Assembly: GCF_000600975.2 (NCBI RefSeq)
Contig: NZ_CM002675.1
Span: 1 to 64,000 of the forward strand
DNA: 64,000 nucleotides
From: Limimaricola hongkongensis DSM 17492
GTDB taxonomy: Bacteria; Pseudomonadota; Alphaproteobacteria; Rhodobacterales; Rhodobacteraceae
Direction: 5' to 3'
In this document: piece by piece, positions 26,408-34,772 of the stretch
Layout of the letters: each line of letters starts with the position of its first letter
Numbering within the stretch: the first letter of the stretch is position 1
The notes under the pieces: model-generated
Told to the model about the DNA's origin: nothing
What the model saw: the letters and a program-made list of their open reading frames with translations, nothing else
The model's database searches: none
Translations under genes and position numbers: made by a program

Positions 26408-27759
26408 CCCCGCTCGACGACGCGCTGACCGCCCTGAGCGGCCCCGAAACGCCGCCCTCGCGCGCCGAACGCGCCGCCCACTTGGCCGCACTCATGCGCG
26501 AAACCCGCGCCCATGCCGACGCGGCGGTCGCCGCCATCGACGCCGATTTCGGCGGCCGCCCCGGCCCCGAGACGCTGCTCACCGAGGTCGCGATGGTGGT
26601 CGGTGCCACCCAGCACGCGCGCCGCCACCTGCGCCGCTGGATGCGGCCCGAACGGGTCGTGCTGCCGCCGCACACATGGCCCTCCACCGCCCGCGTCGAG
26701 CGGGTGCCCTTGGGCACCGTCGGCATCCTTGGCCCTTGGAACTATCCGCTGCAACTGGCGCTGGTGCCGCTCGCCGCAGCACTTGCGGGCGGCAACCGCG
26801 CGATCCTGCACCCGTCCGAGCACACGCCCCGCACCGCCGAGCTGATCGCCCGCATCGTCGAGCGCGCCGTCCCCGACCGCGCCCGCTGCGTCAATGGCGG
26901 CGCCGATGTCGCGCAGGCCATCGCCGCCGCGCCGCTCGACGGGCTGTTCTTCACCGGCTCGACCGGCACGGGCCGCCACGTGATGCGCGCCGCATCCGAA
27001 AACCTCGTGCCGGTGACGCTGGAGCTGGGCGGCAAATCCCCGGCGCTGATCCGCGCCGACGCCGATCTCGACGCCGCCGCCGCCTCGATCATGGCGGGGA
27101 AACTTCTGAACGCGGGCCAGACCTGCGTGGCGCCCGATTACGTGCTGGTGCCGCGCGACCGGCTCGACGATCTGGTGGCGGCGCTGCGCCGCGCCACCCG
27201 CGCGCTCTACCCCGATCCCGACGGGCCGGATTACGCCGCCATCGCCCGCCCCGCCGACCGCGACCGGCTCGCCGCGCTGACGGCAGACGCCCATGCCGTG
27301 CCGCTGATGGACACCCCGCCCAGACCGCCGCGCATGGGCGCCGTGGCCCTGATCGATCCCGGCCCCGACCACCCGGCGATGCGGGACGAGATCTTCGGCC
27401 CGGTGCTGCCGGTGATCCCCTATGACGACCCCGCGCAGGCGCGCGGGTTCATCAACGCCCGCCCCTGCCCGCTCGCGCTCTATGTCTATGGCCGCGACAC
27501 GGCGGCGGCGCGCGACGAGGCGCGGGCGATCCCCTCTGGCGGCGCCGTCATCAACGAAGCGGTGATCCATGTCGGCATTCACCAGCTGCCCTTCGGCGGC
27601 GCCGGGGCCTCCGGCATGGGCGCCTATCACGGCCAAGAGGGGTTTCGCGCCTTCACCCGCCCGCGGTCGATCATGGTCGCGCGCCGCTCGCTGGCCCGGC
27701 TGGTCCGCCCGCCCTACGGCAAGACGGTCGATCGCATCACCCGCGCGCTGATCGGCTGA
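26404..27759 (+). CDS. Aldehyde dehydrogenase, coniferyl/apocarotenal type
   Basis: 451 residues. The class-3-like NAD(P) ALDH fold has catalytic Cys241 in NAGQTCVAPDYVLVP and general base Glu207 in VTLELGGKSP. FFTGSTGTGRHVMRAA binds the cofactor and GPWNYPLQLALVPLAAALAG is typical of the membrane-associated branch. The start overlaps DUF2238. It converges with a glycosyltransferase gene that ends four bases away. In C30 carotenoid pathways this class (AldH/CrtNc) oxidises a terminal carotenal to the acid; that role is inferred from neighbours. Confidence 0.85.
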   Translation: MTPLDDALTALSGPETPPSRAERAAHLAALMRETRAHADAAVAAIDADFGGRPGPETLLTEVAMVVGATQHARRHLRRWMRPERVVLPPHTWPSTARVERVPLGTVGILGPWNYPLQLALVPLAAALAGGNRAILHPSEHTPRTAELIARIVERAVPDRARCVNGGADVAQAIAAAPLDGLFFTGSTGTGRHVMRAASENLVPVTLELGGKSPALIRADADLDAAAASIMAGKLLNAGQTCVAPDYVLVPRDRLDDLVAALRRATRALYPDPDGPDYAAIARPADRDRLAALTADAHAVPLMDTPPRPPRMGAVALIDPGPDHPAMRDEIFGPVLPVIPYDDPAQARGFINARPCPLALYVYGRDTAAARDEARAIPSGGAVINEAVIHVGIHQLPFGGAGASGMGAYHGQEGFRAFTRPRSIMVARRSLARLVRPPYGKTVDRITRALIG

Positions 27760-27762
27760 GCT

Positions 27763-28884
27763 TCAGCCGATGCCGTAATCGCGCCCGCGCCAGACCGCGC
27801 GCCGCCCGCGGCCCGCGTTCCACAGCGCCGCGAACTGGATCGCCAGCACCACCATGACGCCCAAGGGGTGCGCGGCGACCGACAGCCATGATTGCCGCAG
27901 CCGAACCGCCATCGCCATTCGCGCGCCAAGCACCATGGCACAGGCCAGCGCCGACAGCGCCACGGGCCACGCCGCCCCGGCGACCAGCCCGGCGATCAGC
28001 GTCAGAAACGGCAGCACGTGCCCGCCGAACAGCAGAATCGTCCAGACCGGCAGCGCCCGCTTCGTCGCCATCCCCTCGGTCGCGTTCTTGGAAAACCCGT
28101 CCCAGATCTGGCGCGGCGTGGCGTACATCCGGCAGGTCGCCACCGGCGTCGCGTCGCACAGATCCGTGCGCCCGCCCGTGCCCCGCACCCGGCGCGGCAA
28201 CTCCAACCCGTCATGCATCCGGCCCGCAAAGGCCGCGTGCCCGCCCGCCGCCGTATAGGCGTCGCGCCGCACCGCCATCAGCTGGCCGCAGCCCGCGCCA
28301 AAGGCCGGGTCGGGCCGGGCGCGGGCCATCGGCAGCGGCAGGTATCCCAGCAGCGTGGTGAAGATCTGCGGGATCACGATCTTCTCGGCCCATGTCGGTG
28401 TGCGCTGCCCCGGAAACCCGCTCAGAAGATCGAGCCCGCGCCGCGTCATCTCCCCCGACAGCCGGGTCGCCGCGTCGGGCGCAAGCCGCACATCCGCATC
28501 GACGAAAAGCATCACCGGGTGCCGGGCATGGCGCGACACCTGCCAGCAGGCATGGGTCTTGCCGATCCAGCCCTCAGGCAGCGCCGCCCCCCGCACCAGC
28601 CGCAGCCGCGCGTCCGATTCCGCCCGCGCGGCCACGATGGCGTCGGTCCCGTCGGTCGAGCCGTCATCGAGCACGACGACCTCCAGCTCGACCCCGCGCT
28701 GACCGAGCGCGGCGTCCAGCGCCGCGCCGATATTGCCCGCCTCGTCGCGCGCCGGGATCAGGATCGACACCGCGTCCCCCCCCGTCCCTTCGGGCGGGCG
28801 CAGCACCGACAGGTTCACCACGCACATCGCCGCGAACAGCGCCGCCAGCGCGAGACCGATGATCGACAGGATCAGCAGCATCAT
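27763..28884 (-). CDS. Membrane glycosyltransferase family 2 (CrtQ-like)
   Basis: 373 residues. An N-terminal membrane anchor precedes a GT2 domain with VSILIPARDEAGNIGAALDA, VVLDDGSTDGTDAI and LFVDADVRLAPDAA (the DxD metal site). Three or four C-terminal helices follow. The layout matches the glycosyltransferases that attach glucose to carotenoic acids (CrtQ). Last gene of the minus-strand carotenoid operon; its start overlaps the acyltransferase stop (ATGA). Confidence 0.82.
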   Translation of the reverse strand: MMLLILSIIGLALAALFAAMCVVNLSVLRPPEGTGGDAVSILIPARDEAGNIGAALDAALGQRGVELEVVVLDDGSTDGTDAIVAARAESDARLRLVRGAALPEGWIGKTHACWQVSRHARHPVMLFVDADVRLAPDAATRLSGEMTRRGLDLLSGFPGQRTPTWAEKIVIPQIFTTLLGYLPLPMARARPDPAFGAGCGQLMAVRRDAYTAAGGHAAFAGRMHDGLELPRRVRGTGGRTDLCDATPVATCRMYATPRQIWDGFSKNATEGMATKRALPVWTILLFGGHVLPFLTLIAGLVAGAAWPVALSALACAMVLGARMAMAVRLRQSWLSVAAHPLGVMVVLAIQFAALWNAGRGRRAVWRGRDYGIG

Positions 28885-29660
28885 TTCTCCCCGTGATCGG
28901 GCACGAAACGCCGCCCCGACAGCATCGCCCGGCCCCGTTGCCAGAGCCCATACACCCCGCCGGTGCCGCGCGCCCCGCCGATCGCCGTCTCGAAGGCCGA
29001 CGCCTCGCGCGCCATCGCCAGCGCCGCCAGCGCGTCGCAGTTTTCCGTCACCGCCGCCTCCAGCCGCGCCGCGAGATCGCGCGCGCCCTCCTGCGCCCCC
29101 GCCTCGATAGGCGCGCCGAACCGCAACAGCGCCTCGGGCCGTTTTTCCGACCAGAACGGGTATTCGAGCGCCAGCGGCAGCGCCACCAGATGCGGCGCCC
29201 GCGCCAGCAGATGCGCGGCCCCGGGCCGCAGCCCGATCGGGCGTTCGCGCGCATCCGCGAACCTGCCCTGCGCGGTGATCCAGAGCACCCGGTCGCTCCG
29301 TTCCACGAGCGACCCGGCGGTGCGCAGAAACCCGGCGGCCCCGCGCCGTCCCTCTTCGACGCCGAACAGCCCGATCCGCGCCATGAACGGGTACTTGTCG
29401 AGCATCGCCGCCTCGATCGGGCCGAACCCCTCGCGGCCCGGAAAGAGCTGCTCATGCAGCCCGATCATCACCGCCGGGTCCCACCATGACGGGTGGTTCG
29501 CCACGACCATCACCGGCCTGCCCTCCGGCAGATCCGGCAGGCCGGGCCGGGCGATGCGCACCGCCCGGAACTGCGCGGCCAGCTGGCGCCGCATCACGCC
29601 CGCGAAGAACCGCGCCATCGGCGCGGAGCGCCGCGCCTCGGGCTCACTCGGCGGCGACAT
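28881..29660 (-). CDS. PlsC-like acyltransferase (CrtO-like role)
   Basis: 259 residues from the ATG at 29660, which overlaps the upstream gene by 17 bases; MARFFAG at 29618 is a possible later start. Acyltransferase motif I is VVANHPSWWDPAVMIGLHEQ (the family normally has HxxxxD, here HPSWWD) and a second block is SDRVLWITAQGRFADARERP. It would transfer a fatty acyl group to a lipid or sugar at the membrane. Between a glycosyltransferase and desaturases, acylation of a glycosyl-carotenoid is the natural inference. Confidence 0.8.
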   Translation of the reverse strand: MSPPSEPEARRSAPMARFFAGVMRRQLAAQFRAVRIARPGLPDLPEGRPVMVVANHPSWWDPAVMIGLHEQLFPGREGFGPIEAAMLDKYPFMARIGLFGVEEGRRGAAGFLRTAGSLVERSDRVLWITAQGRFADARERPIGLRPGAAHLLARAPHLVALPLALEYPFWSEKRPEALLRFGAPIEAGAQEGARDLAARLEAAVTENCDALAALAMAREASAFETAIGGARGTGGVYGLWQRGRAMLSGRRFVPDHGEK

Positions 29661-31179
29661 CGGCCCCCGCGCCCTGCGTGGCCCCGCCCGCATCCTGGTC
29701 GAGCGTGTCGGCCGCGATCCAGCCCGACATCAGCGCCATCGGCATGCCCGGCCCCGGATGCGCCGACCCGCCGGCGAGATACAGCCCCTCGACCTGCCGC
29801 GACCGGTTGCCCGGCTTGAACGCGCCCATGACCTTGCCATGGCTCGCCAGCCCGTAGATCGCCCCGTCGAGCACGCGGTAGCGGTCATGGATGTCCTGCG
29901 GGGTCAGCGCGCGTTCGACCACGATCCGCTCCTCGATATCCTCCATCCCGGCGCAGCGCTTGAGCTTGTCGATGATCACGTCGCGATAGCCCGGGAACAT
30001 CTCGCTCCAGTCGTGATGCGGGCGCAGATACGGCGTGTGGACAAGGACATAGAGCGCCTCGCCCCCCTCGGGCGCGACGCCGGGCTCGGTGCGCGCGGGT
30101 GCGGCGAGATAGGCGGTCGGATCGGGCGCGGGCTCGCCGCGGTCATAGATCGCACCGAACTCCTCCTCGGGGTCGCGCGAAAAGACGAAGTTGTGATGCG
30201 CCAGATGCTCGTACCGCTCGTTCAGGCCGAGATAGAGCACCACCCCCGAACAGGCCGCCTCGCGGCGGCGGCTCTTGGCGAACTCCACCGCCGGCTCGCC
30301 GCCGACCAGCTCGGCATAGGTGCGCACGCTGTCCATGTTCGACACCACCCGGTCGACCGCGACCCGTTCGCCCTCTTCGGTGACGATCGCCCGCGCCCGG
30401 CCCTGTTCCACCTCGATCCGGCTGACGCCGCAGCCGGTGCGGATCTCCACGCCAAGGCTTTCGGCCAGCCGCATCAGCGCCAGCGGCACGGCCCGCGTCC
30501 CGCCCATCGGGTACCACACGCCCTCGCCCTGCTGCATCTGCGCGATCCCGCACAGCACCGCCGGAGAGGCCAGCGGCGACGACCCCACATACTGGATGAA
30601 ATGCTCCAGCATCTGGGCCACGCGCTTGTCCTTCACGTCGCGCTTGATCTGCCCGGCCACGGTGCGGTGCATCCGAAGCGCCAGCACGTCCGACAGGGTC
30701 GACAGCGACATGTTCGCCTTGAGATCCATCGTGTCGCGCAGATCCTCGACCGATTTCCAGAAGAAGAACTTGTCCGACACGTCCGACAGCCGCTTGGCCA
30801 CCTGCATGAACCGCTCGAAGCCTTCGCGGTCGGCGGGCGACAGCCGCCCGATTTCCTCGGCGGCCTTCTTCGGGTCGTCGCGCAGGTCGAGCACAGCGCC
30901 ATCCTCGTAGAAACAGCGCCATTGCGGATCGAGCCGGCGCAGGTCCAGCTCCGAATGCAGGTCGCGCCCGGCCTCGGAAAAGATCCGCTCCAGCACCCGC
31001 GGCATGGTCAGGATGGTCGGCCCCATGTCGAAGCGGAACCCCTGCTCCTCGAGCACCGCCGCCTTGCCGCCGAGCCAGTCGTTCTTTTCGAACAGCACCA
31101 CCCGATGCCCGCGCGCGGCCAGCGTGCAAGCGGCGGCCAACCCGCCAAGCCCGCCCCCGATGATCCCCGTCTTCGTCAT
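29644..31179 (-). CDS. CrtI/CrtN-family FAD-dependent carotenoid desaturase or oxidase (second copy)
   Basis: 511 residues. N-terminal Rossmann FAD site TGIIGGGLGGLAAACTLAAR, then HRVVLFEKNDWLGGKAAVLE. The C-terminal FAD loop is GLYLAGGSAHPGPGMPMALM, the hallmark of phytoene/squalene desaturases. Start overlaps the stop of the first copy (ATGA). One of the pair probably desaturates squalene (CrtN) and the other oxidises the end methyl group (CrtP); sequence alone does not tell me which. Confidence 0.87.
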   Translation of the reverse strand: MTKTGIIGGGLGGLAAACTLAARGHRVVLFEKNDWLGGKAAVLEEQGFRFDMGPTILTMPRVLERIFSEAGRDLHSELDLRRLDPQWRCFYEDGAVLDLRDDPKKAAEEIGRLSPADREGFERFMQVAKRLSDVSDKFFFWKSVEDLRDTMDLKANMSLSTLSDVLALRMHRTVAGQIKRDVKDKRVAQMLEHFIQYVGSSPLASPAVLCGIAQMQQGEGVWYPMGGTRAVPLALMRLAESLGVEIRTGCGVSRIEVEQGRARAIVTEEGERVAVDRVVSNMDSVRTYAELVGGEPAVEFAKSRRREAACSGVVLYLGLNERYEHLAHHNFVFSRDPEEEFGAIYDRGEPAPDPTAYLAAPARTEPGVAPEGGEALYVLVHTPYLRPHHDWSEMFPGYRDVIIDKLKRCAGMEDIEERIVVERALTPQDIHDRYRVLDGAIYGLASHGKVMGAFKPGNRSRQVEGLYLAGGSAHPGPGMPMALMSGWIAADTLDQDAGGATQGAGADVAAE

Positions 31180-32729
31180 TCCGCAGCCTCCATCGGCAAA
31201 GTCGTCGTCAGTTCGCCCGCCCCCGGCAGGCCGATATCCCCGGCACAGAGCCGCGCGGCGATGCGCGCGCTCTCGAAGATCGTCGGCAGCCCCGATCCGG
31301 GATGCGTACCGCCCCCGGTGAGATACACCCCGTCGATATCCTCGAACCGGTTCCTCGGGCGGTAATGCAGCATCTGCCCGAGGTTATGCGCAAGGTTGAA
31401 GGTCGCGCCATTGTAGACGGCGAGCTTCGAGCGCCAGTCATCGGGCGTGTACATGATCTCGGTGCGGATCGCGGGGCGGATGTCGCGCCCCGCGAGTTTG
31501 GACACCCTGTCGAGGATCTTCTCGCGGTAGGCGGGCGCCAGCGCGGCCCAATCCTCGCCGCCCGTCAGGTTGCCCACCGGCGCCAGCACGTAGAGCGCCG
31601 AATGCCCCTCGGGGGCCAGTGTCGGATCGGTGCGGCTGGCGTTCTGCACGTAGATCGTCGGCTCCACCGGTGCCTTCCCGGCGTCGATCTCGGCGACGTT
31701 GCGCTGGTAATCGTTGGAAAAGGCGATGGTGTGATGCTGCATGTCGGGCAGGTCGCCCTCGACCCCGAGATAGAGCATGAAGGTCGAGCACGAATAGCTC
31801 TTGGACGCGATCCGCTTGTCGGTCCAGCGTTTGCGCGCCGCATCCGGCACCAGCGTCGTCATCGCATGGGCGAAATCGGCATTCATCACCACCGCGTCGG
31901 CGTCGTGCTCGCCCCTGGCCGTGACCGCGCCCACCGCGCGCCGCCCCTCGAGCTTGAGCCTTTCGACCGGCTCGGACAGGCGGATATCGACCCCCATCCG
32001 CCGCGCCACCCGCGCCATGGCGGCGGTGATGGCGTTGCAGCCGCCTCGCGGGTGCCAGACGCCGAAACCGTATTCGACATGCGCGATGATGGTGAACAGC
32101 GACGGGCATTTGAACGGCGACATGCCCAGATATTTCGACTGGAACGAGAAGGCGACGCGCACATCGGGGTTGCGAAACCAGCGATGCAGCTCGCCATCCA
32201 CCGTCGCCCAGGGCCGGAATTTCGGCAGCGCCCGGATCATGTCGGGCTTCATCAGGTCGCCCAGGCCCTCGAAGGGGCGTTGCAGGATCGGGCGGAACGC
32301 CTCGAACTTGGCGCGGTTGGCCTCGAGATACCCGGCCACGTTCTTGGCGTCCTCGGCATCGATCTTCGCCACCTGCTCGGTCAGCCGCGCGACATCCGCC
32401 GTGGCGTCGATGGCCCGCCCGTCGTCGAATTGCAGCCGGTACATCGGGTCGAGCCGGATCAGGTCGACCTCGGCGTCGAAATCATAGCCGCAGGCGGCGA
32501 AGATCTCGCGCGGGATCTCGGGATAGAGAAAGAAGGTCGGGCCGATATCGAAGGTGAACCCGTCTTGCCGGATCGCGCCGGTGCGCCCGCCGGGCTGGTC
32601 CTCCTTTTCCAAAAGCGTCACCTCGGCGCCTGCCGCGCGCAGCAGCATCGCGGTCGCCAACCCGCCGGGGCCCGCGCCGATCACCAGAACCCGTTTCGGC
32701 GCGCCGCCGAAATTGCCCGTGCCGTCCAT
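31176..32729 (-). CDS. CrtI/CrtN-family FAD-dependent carotenoid desaturase (first copy)
   Basis: 517 residues. The ATG at 32729 is backed by AGGAGG and begins just before the dinucleotide fold RVLVIGAGPGGLATAMLLRA; DGFTFDIGPTFFLYPEI and GVYLTGGGTHPGSGLPTIFE are family blocks. It opens the operon with the second desaturase, acyltransferase and glycosyltransferase, and diverges from hpnC. Clustering with hpnCDE and no crtB or crtE in the window argues for squalene, a C30 substrate, rather than phytoene. Confidence 0.87.
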   Translation of the reverse strand: MDGTGNFGGAPKRVLVIGAGPGGLATAMLLRAAGAEVTLLEKEDQPGGRTGAIRQDGFTFDIGPTFFLYPEIPREIFAACGYDFDAEVDLIRLDPMYRLQFDDGRAIDATADVARLTEQVAKIDAEDAKNVAGYLEANRAKFEAFRPILQRPFEGLGDLMKPDMIRALPKFRPWATVDGELHRWFRNPDVRVAFSFQSKYLGMSPFKCPSLFTIIAHVEYGFGVWHPRGGCNAITAAMARVARRMGVDIRLSEPVERLKLEGRRAVGAVTARGEHDADAVVMNADFAHAMTTLVPDAARKRWTDKRIASKSYSCSTFMLYLGVEGDLPDMQHHTIAFSNDYQRNVAEIDAGKAPVEPTIYVQNASRTDPTLAPEGHSALYVLAPVGNLTGGEDWAALAPAYREKILDRVSKLAGRDIRPAIRTEIMYTPDDWRSKLAVYNGATFNLAHNLGQMLHYRPRNRFEDIDGVYLTGGGTHPGSGLPTIFESARIAARLCAGDIGLPGAGELTTTLPMEAAE

Positions 32730-32747
32730 GCTCAGGCCTCCTGTCGC

Positions 32748-32867
32748 GCCGAAGGCGCGCGAAAAGACTGTGCCGAAGGCGCGCAAGAAGACTGTGCCGA
32801 AGGCGCGCGAAAAGACCGCGCCAAAGGCGCGCAAAGGAGCTGTGCCGGAGGCGTGCCGAAAACCGCC
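32748..32867. repeat. 24-bp tandem repeat, five copies, in the divergent carotenoid promoter
   Basis: The core GCCGAAGGCGCGC recurs at 32748, 32772, 32796, 32820 and 32844, exactly 24 bases apart, with small changes in copies 4 and 5. It sits between the ribosome site of the first desaturase gene and the hpnC promoter. 24 is a multiple of three and both strands stay open through it, so unusual leader coding cannot be excluded. The simple reading is a minisatellite in the 5' untranslated region. Confidence 0.8.
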
Positions 32868-32994
32868 GCGTGACCCGCTGCCGGAAGGGAAAGGATTGCC
32901 ACTGGGGCGGGTATATCTACCATTGCAAACGTTCTTTCGATATCCGCCCGTCGAGAGGGCGAGCAACGATCTAGTGCGCGGAGGGGCGCAAACC
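32868..32994. promoter_or_regulatory. Promoter-proximal region of hpnC
   Basis: This includes an AT-richer segment around 32910-32945 with TATATCTACC, TTGCAAACG and TTTCGATATCC. It is the only such stretch between the divergent operons, so transcription in both directions probably starts here. The hpnC ribosome site is GGAGGGGC. Confidence 0.4.
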
Positions 32995-33906
32995 ATGGAA
33001 AAAAACGCGCAACCCGCGCCGCGTCAAAGCGCCGCGCCCCGGACCGCCCCCGCGCGTGCCCGCGGCATGGAGACCGAGAATTTCCCGGTCGGATCGCGGC
33101 TTTTGCCCGCCCGGCTGCGCCCGCCGGTCCATGCCTTCTACGCGGTGGTGCGCGCCGCCGACGACATCGCCGACGCCACCGATCTCGACCCCGCGGACAA
33201 GCACGCAAGGCTCGATCTCATCGAGGCGGGGCTGCGCGGCAGGACGCCGGGCGATCCGCGCGGCCACGCGCTGCACGCGGCATTGGTGGCCGCCGGGCAG
33301 ACGGGGCTGGAGCGGCACGCCATCGACATGCTCGCCGCCTTCCGCGCCGATATCGACGCGCGCCCCTGCGCCGACTGGGACGGGCTGCGCGCCTATTGCC
33401 GGTCCTCGGCCGACCCGGTCGGGCGCTACCTGCTCGACCTGCATGGCGAGGCCGAGGCCGACCGCGAGGCCGCCGACGCGCTGTGCACGGCGCTGCAACT
33501 GCTCAACCACGGCCAGGATCTGGGCGAGGACTGGCGCGACCTGGGCCGGATCTACCTGCCCGCCGACTGGCTGGCCGAAGCCGGGGCGGCGCCCGATGAC
33601 CTCGGCGCTGCGGCGCTGACGCCGGGGCTGCGCGCCGCGCTCGACCGGATGCTCGATTGCTGCGAGACGCTTCTGGCGCGCGCGGGCGCGCTGCCCGGCA
33701 CGGTGCGTTCGCGCCGGTTGCGGGCGGAAATCACGGTGATCCGCGCGCTGGCGCTGCGGCTTCTGGCGCGGCTGCGCCGGTCCGATCCACTGGCCACGCG
33801 GGTGGCGCCGGCGCGCGGCGACTGGCTGCGCGCGGGGCTGCGCGGCGGCGTCGTGCTGGTCGCGCCACGCCGCGCCCGCCGCACGGCTCCGGGCCGCGCG
33901 GCATGA
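32995..33906 (+). CDS. hpnC: Hydroxysqualene synthase HpnC
   Basis: 303 residues. Squalene/phytoene synthase fold with the first Asp motif AADDIAD at residues 56-60 and a second, atypical one in LQLLNHGQDLGEDWRDLGRI, as in HpnC. The opening METENFPVGSRLLPARLRPP matches the ENFPVGS start of the family; about 24 Pro/Ala-rich residues precede it. HpnC turns presqualene diphosphate into hydroxysqualene. ATGA overlap with hpnD. Confidence 0.88.
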   Translation: MEKNAQPAPRQSAAPRTAPARARGMETENFPVGSRLLPARLRPPVHAFYAVVRAADDIADATDLDPADKHARLDLIEAGLRGRTPGDPRGHALHAALVAAGQTGLERHAIDMLAAFRADIDARPCADWDGLRAYCRSSADPVGRYLLDLHGEAEADREAADALCTALQLLNHGQDLGEDWRDLGRIYLPADWLAEAGAAPDDLGAAALTPGLRAALDRMLDCCETLLARAGALPGTVRSRRLRAEITVIRALALRLLARLRRSDPLATRVAPARGDWLRAGLRGGVVLVAPRRARRTAPGRAA

Positions 33907-34772
33907 CCGCCACCGGCCCCATGCGCGCGACCGGCGACACGATGCAGCTGCGCGTCCCCGAGATCGTCTCCGGCTCGGGCAGCAGCTTCAAGGCCGGGAT
34001 GCGGCTTTTGCCCGCGCCGCGCCGCCGCGCCATTCTCGCCATCTATGCCTTTTGCCGCCTCGTCGACGACATGGTCGACGGCCCCGCGCCGCTGGCCGAG
34101 AAACGCGCCTATCTCGACGCGTGGGCGACCGAGCTGGCCCGCGTGCGCGCGGGCTGCCCCGACACCCCGGTGGGCCGCGAAATCGCGCGGGCGTCCCGCG
34201 CCTACGGCCTGCCGCACGAGGAGTTCGAGCTGGTGCTCGACGGGATGCGGATGGATCTCGACGGGGTGATCGCCCCCGACGAGGCCCGGCTCGACGCCTA
34301 TATCCGCCGCGTCGCGGGGGCGGTCGGCATCCTGTCGATGCATGTCTTCGGCGCGTGGCGCGGCGAGGCCTCGCGCCGCTTCGCGTTGTCGCTGGCCGAG
34401 GCGCTGCAGCTCACCAACATCCTGCGCGACGTGGAGGAGGACGCCGATCTCGGGCGGCTTTACCTCCCCGCCGGGCTGCTGGCCGAAACCGGCATCCCCG
34501 CGCACCCCGCCGCCGTGCCCGGCGCGCCCGGCCTGCCGCAAGCCCGCCGCCGTCTCGCCGCCCGCGCCCGCGCGGCCTTTGCCGATGCGGCGCGCGAGAT
34601 CGGCGCGCATTCGCGGCTGCGGATCGCCCCGGCGCTCTTGATGATGGGCCCCTATGAGCGGCTGCTGCGCGAGATCGAGGCCAATCCTTCGCGCCCGCCG
34701 CGCCCGCGCCCGCGCTGGCGCAAGCTGCTCGACGGGCTCGCCTGCCTCGCCGGTGGCGGTGCCGCGCGGTGA
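33903..34772 (+). CDS. hpnD: Presqualene diphosphate synthase HpnD
   Basis: 289 residues. Both Asp-rich motifs of head-to-head prenyl synthases are intact: LVDDMVD at about residues 53-59 and NILRDVEEDADLGRLYLP, D176-D180. SFKAGMRLLPAPRRRAILAI near the N terminus is the usual HpnD lead. It condenses two farnesyl diphosphates. CrtB/CrtM is the alternative reading, but the hpnC and hpnE partners on both sides make HpnD far more likely. Overlaps both neighbours. Confidence 0.88.
   Translation: MTATGPMRATGDTMQLRVPEIVSGSGSSFKAGMRLLPAPRRRAILAIYAFCRLVDDMVDGPAPLAEKRAYLDAWATELARVRAGCPDTPVGREIARASRAYGLPHEEFELVLDGMRMDLDGVIAPDEARLDAYIRRVAGAVGILSMHVFGAWRGEASRRFALSLAEALQLTNILRDVEEDADLGRLYLPAGLLAETGIPAHPAAVPGAPGLPQARRRLAARARAAFADAAREIGAHSRLRIAPALLMMGPYERLLREIEANPSRPPRPRPRWRKLLDGLACLAGGGAAR

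Noticed and set aside
32730..32996. N-terminal extension of the first desaturase through the 24-bp repeats (8-residue periodic peptide)
   Set aside because: A perfect AGGAGG sits before the ATG at 32729, the FAD fold begins just after it, and the extension would overlap the hpnC start. Kept only as a minor option.
33903..34772. CrtB phytoene synthase
   Set aside because: The fold is shared, but hpnC and hpnE flank the gene with overlapping stops and starts, which fits HpnD.
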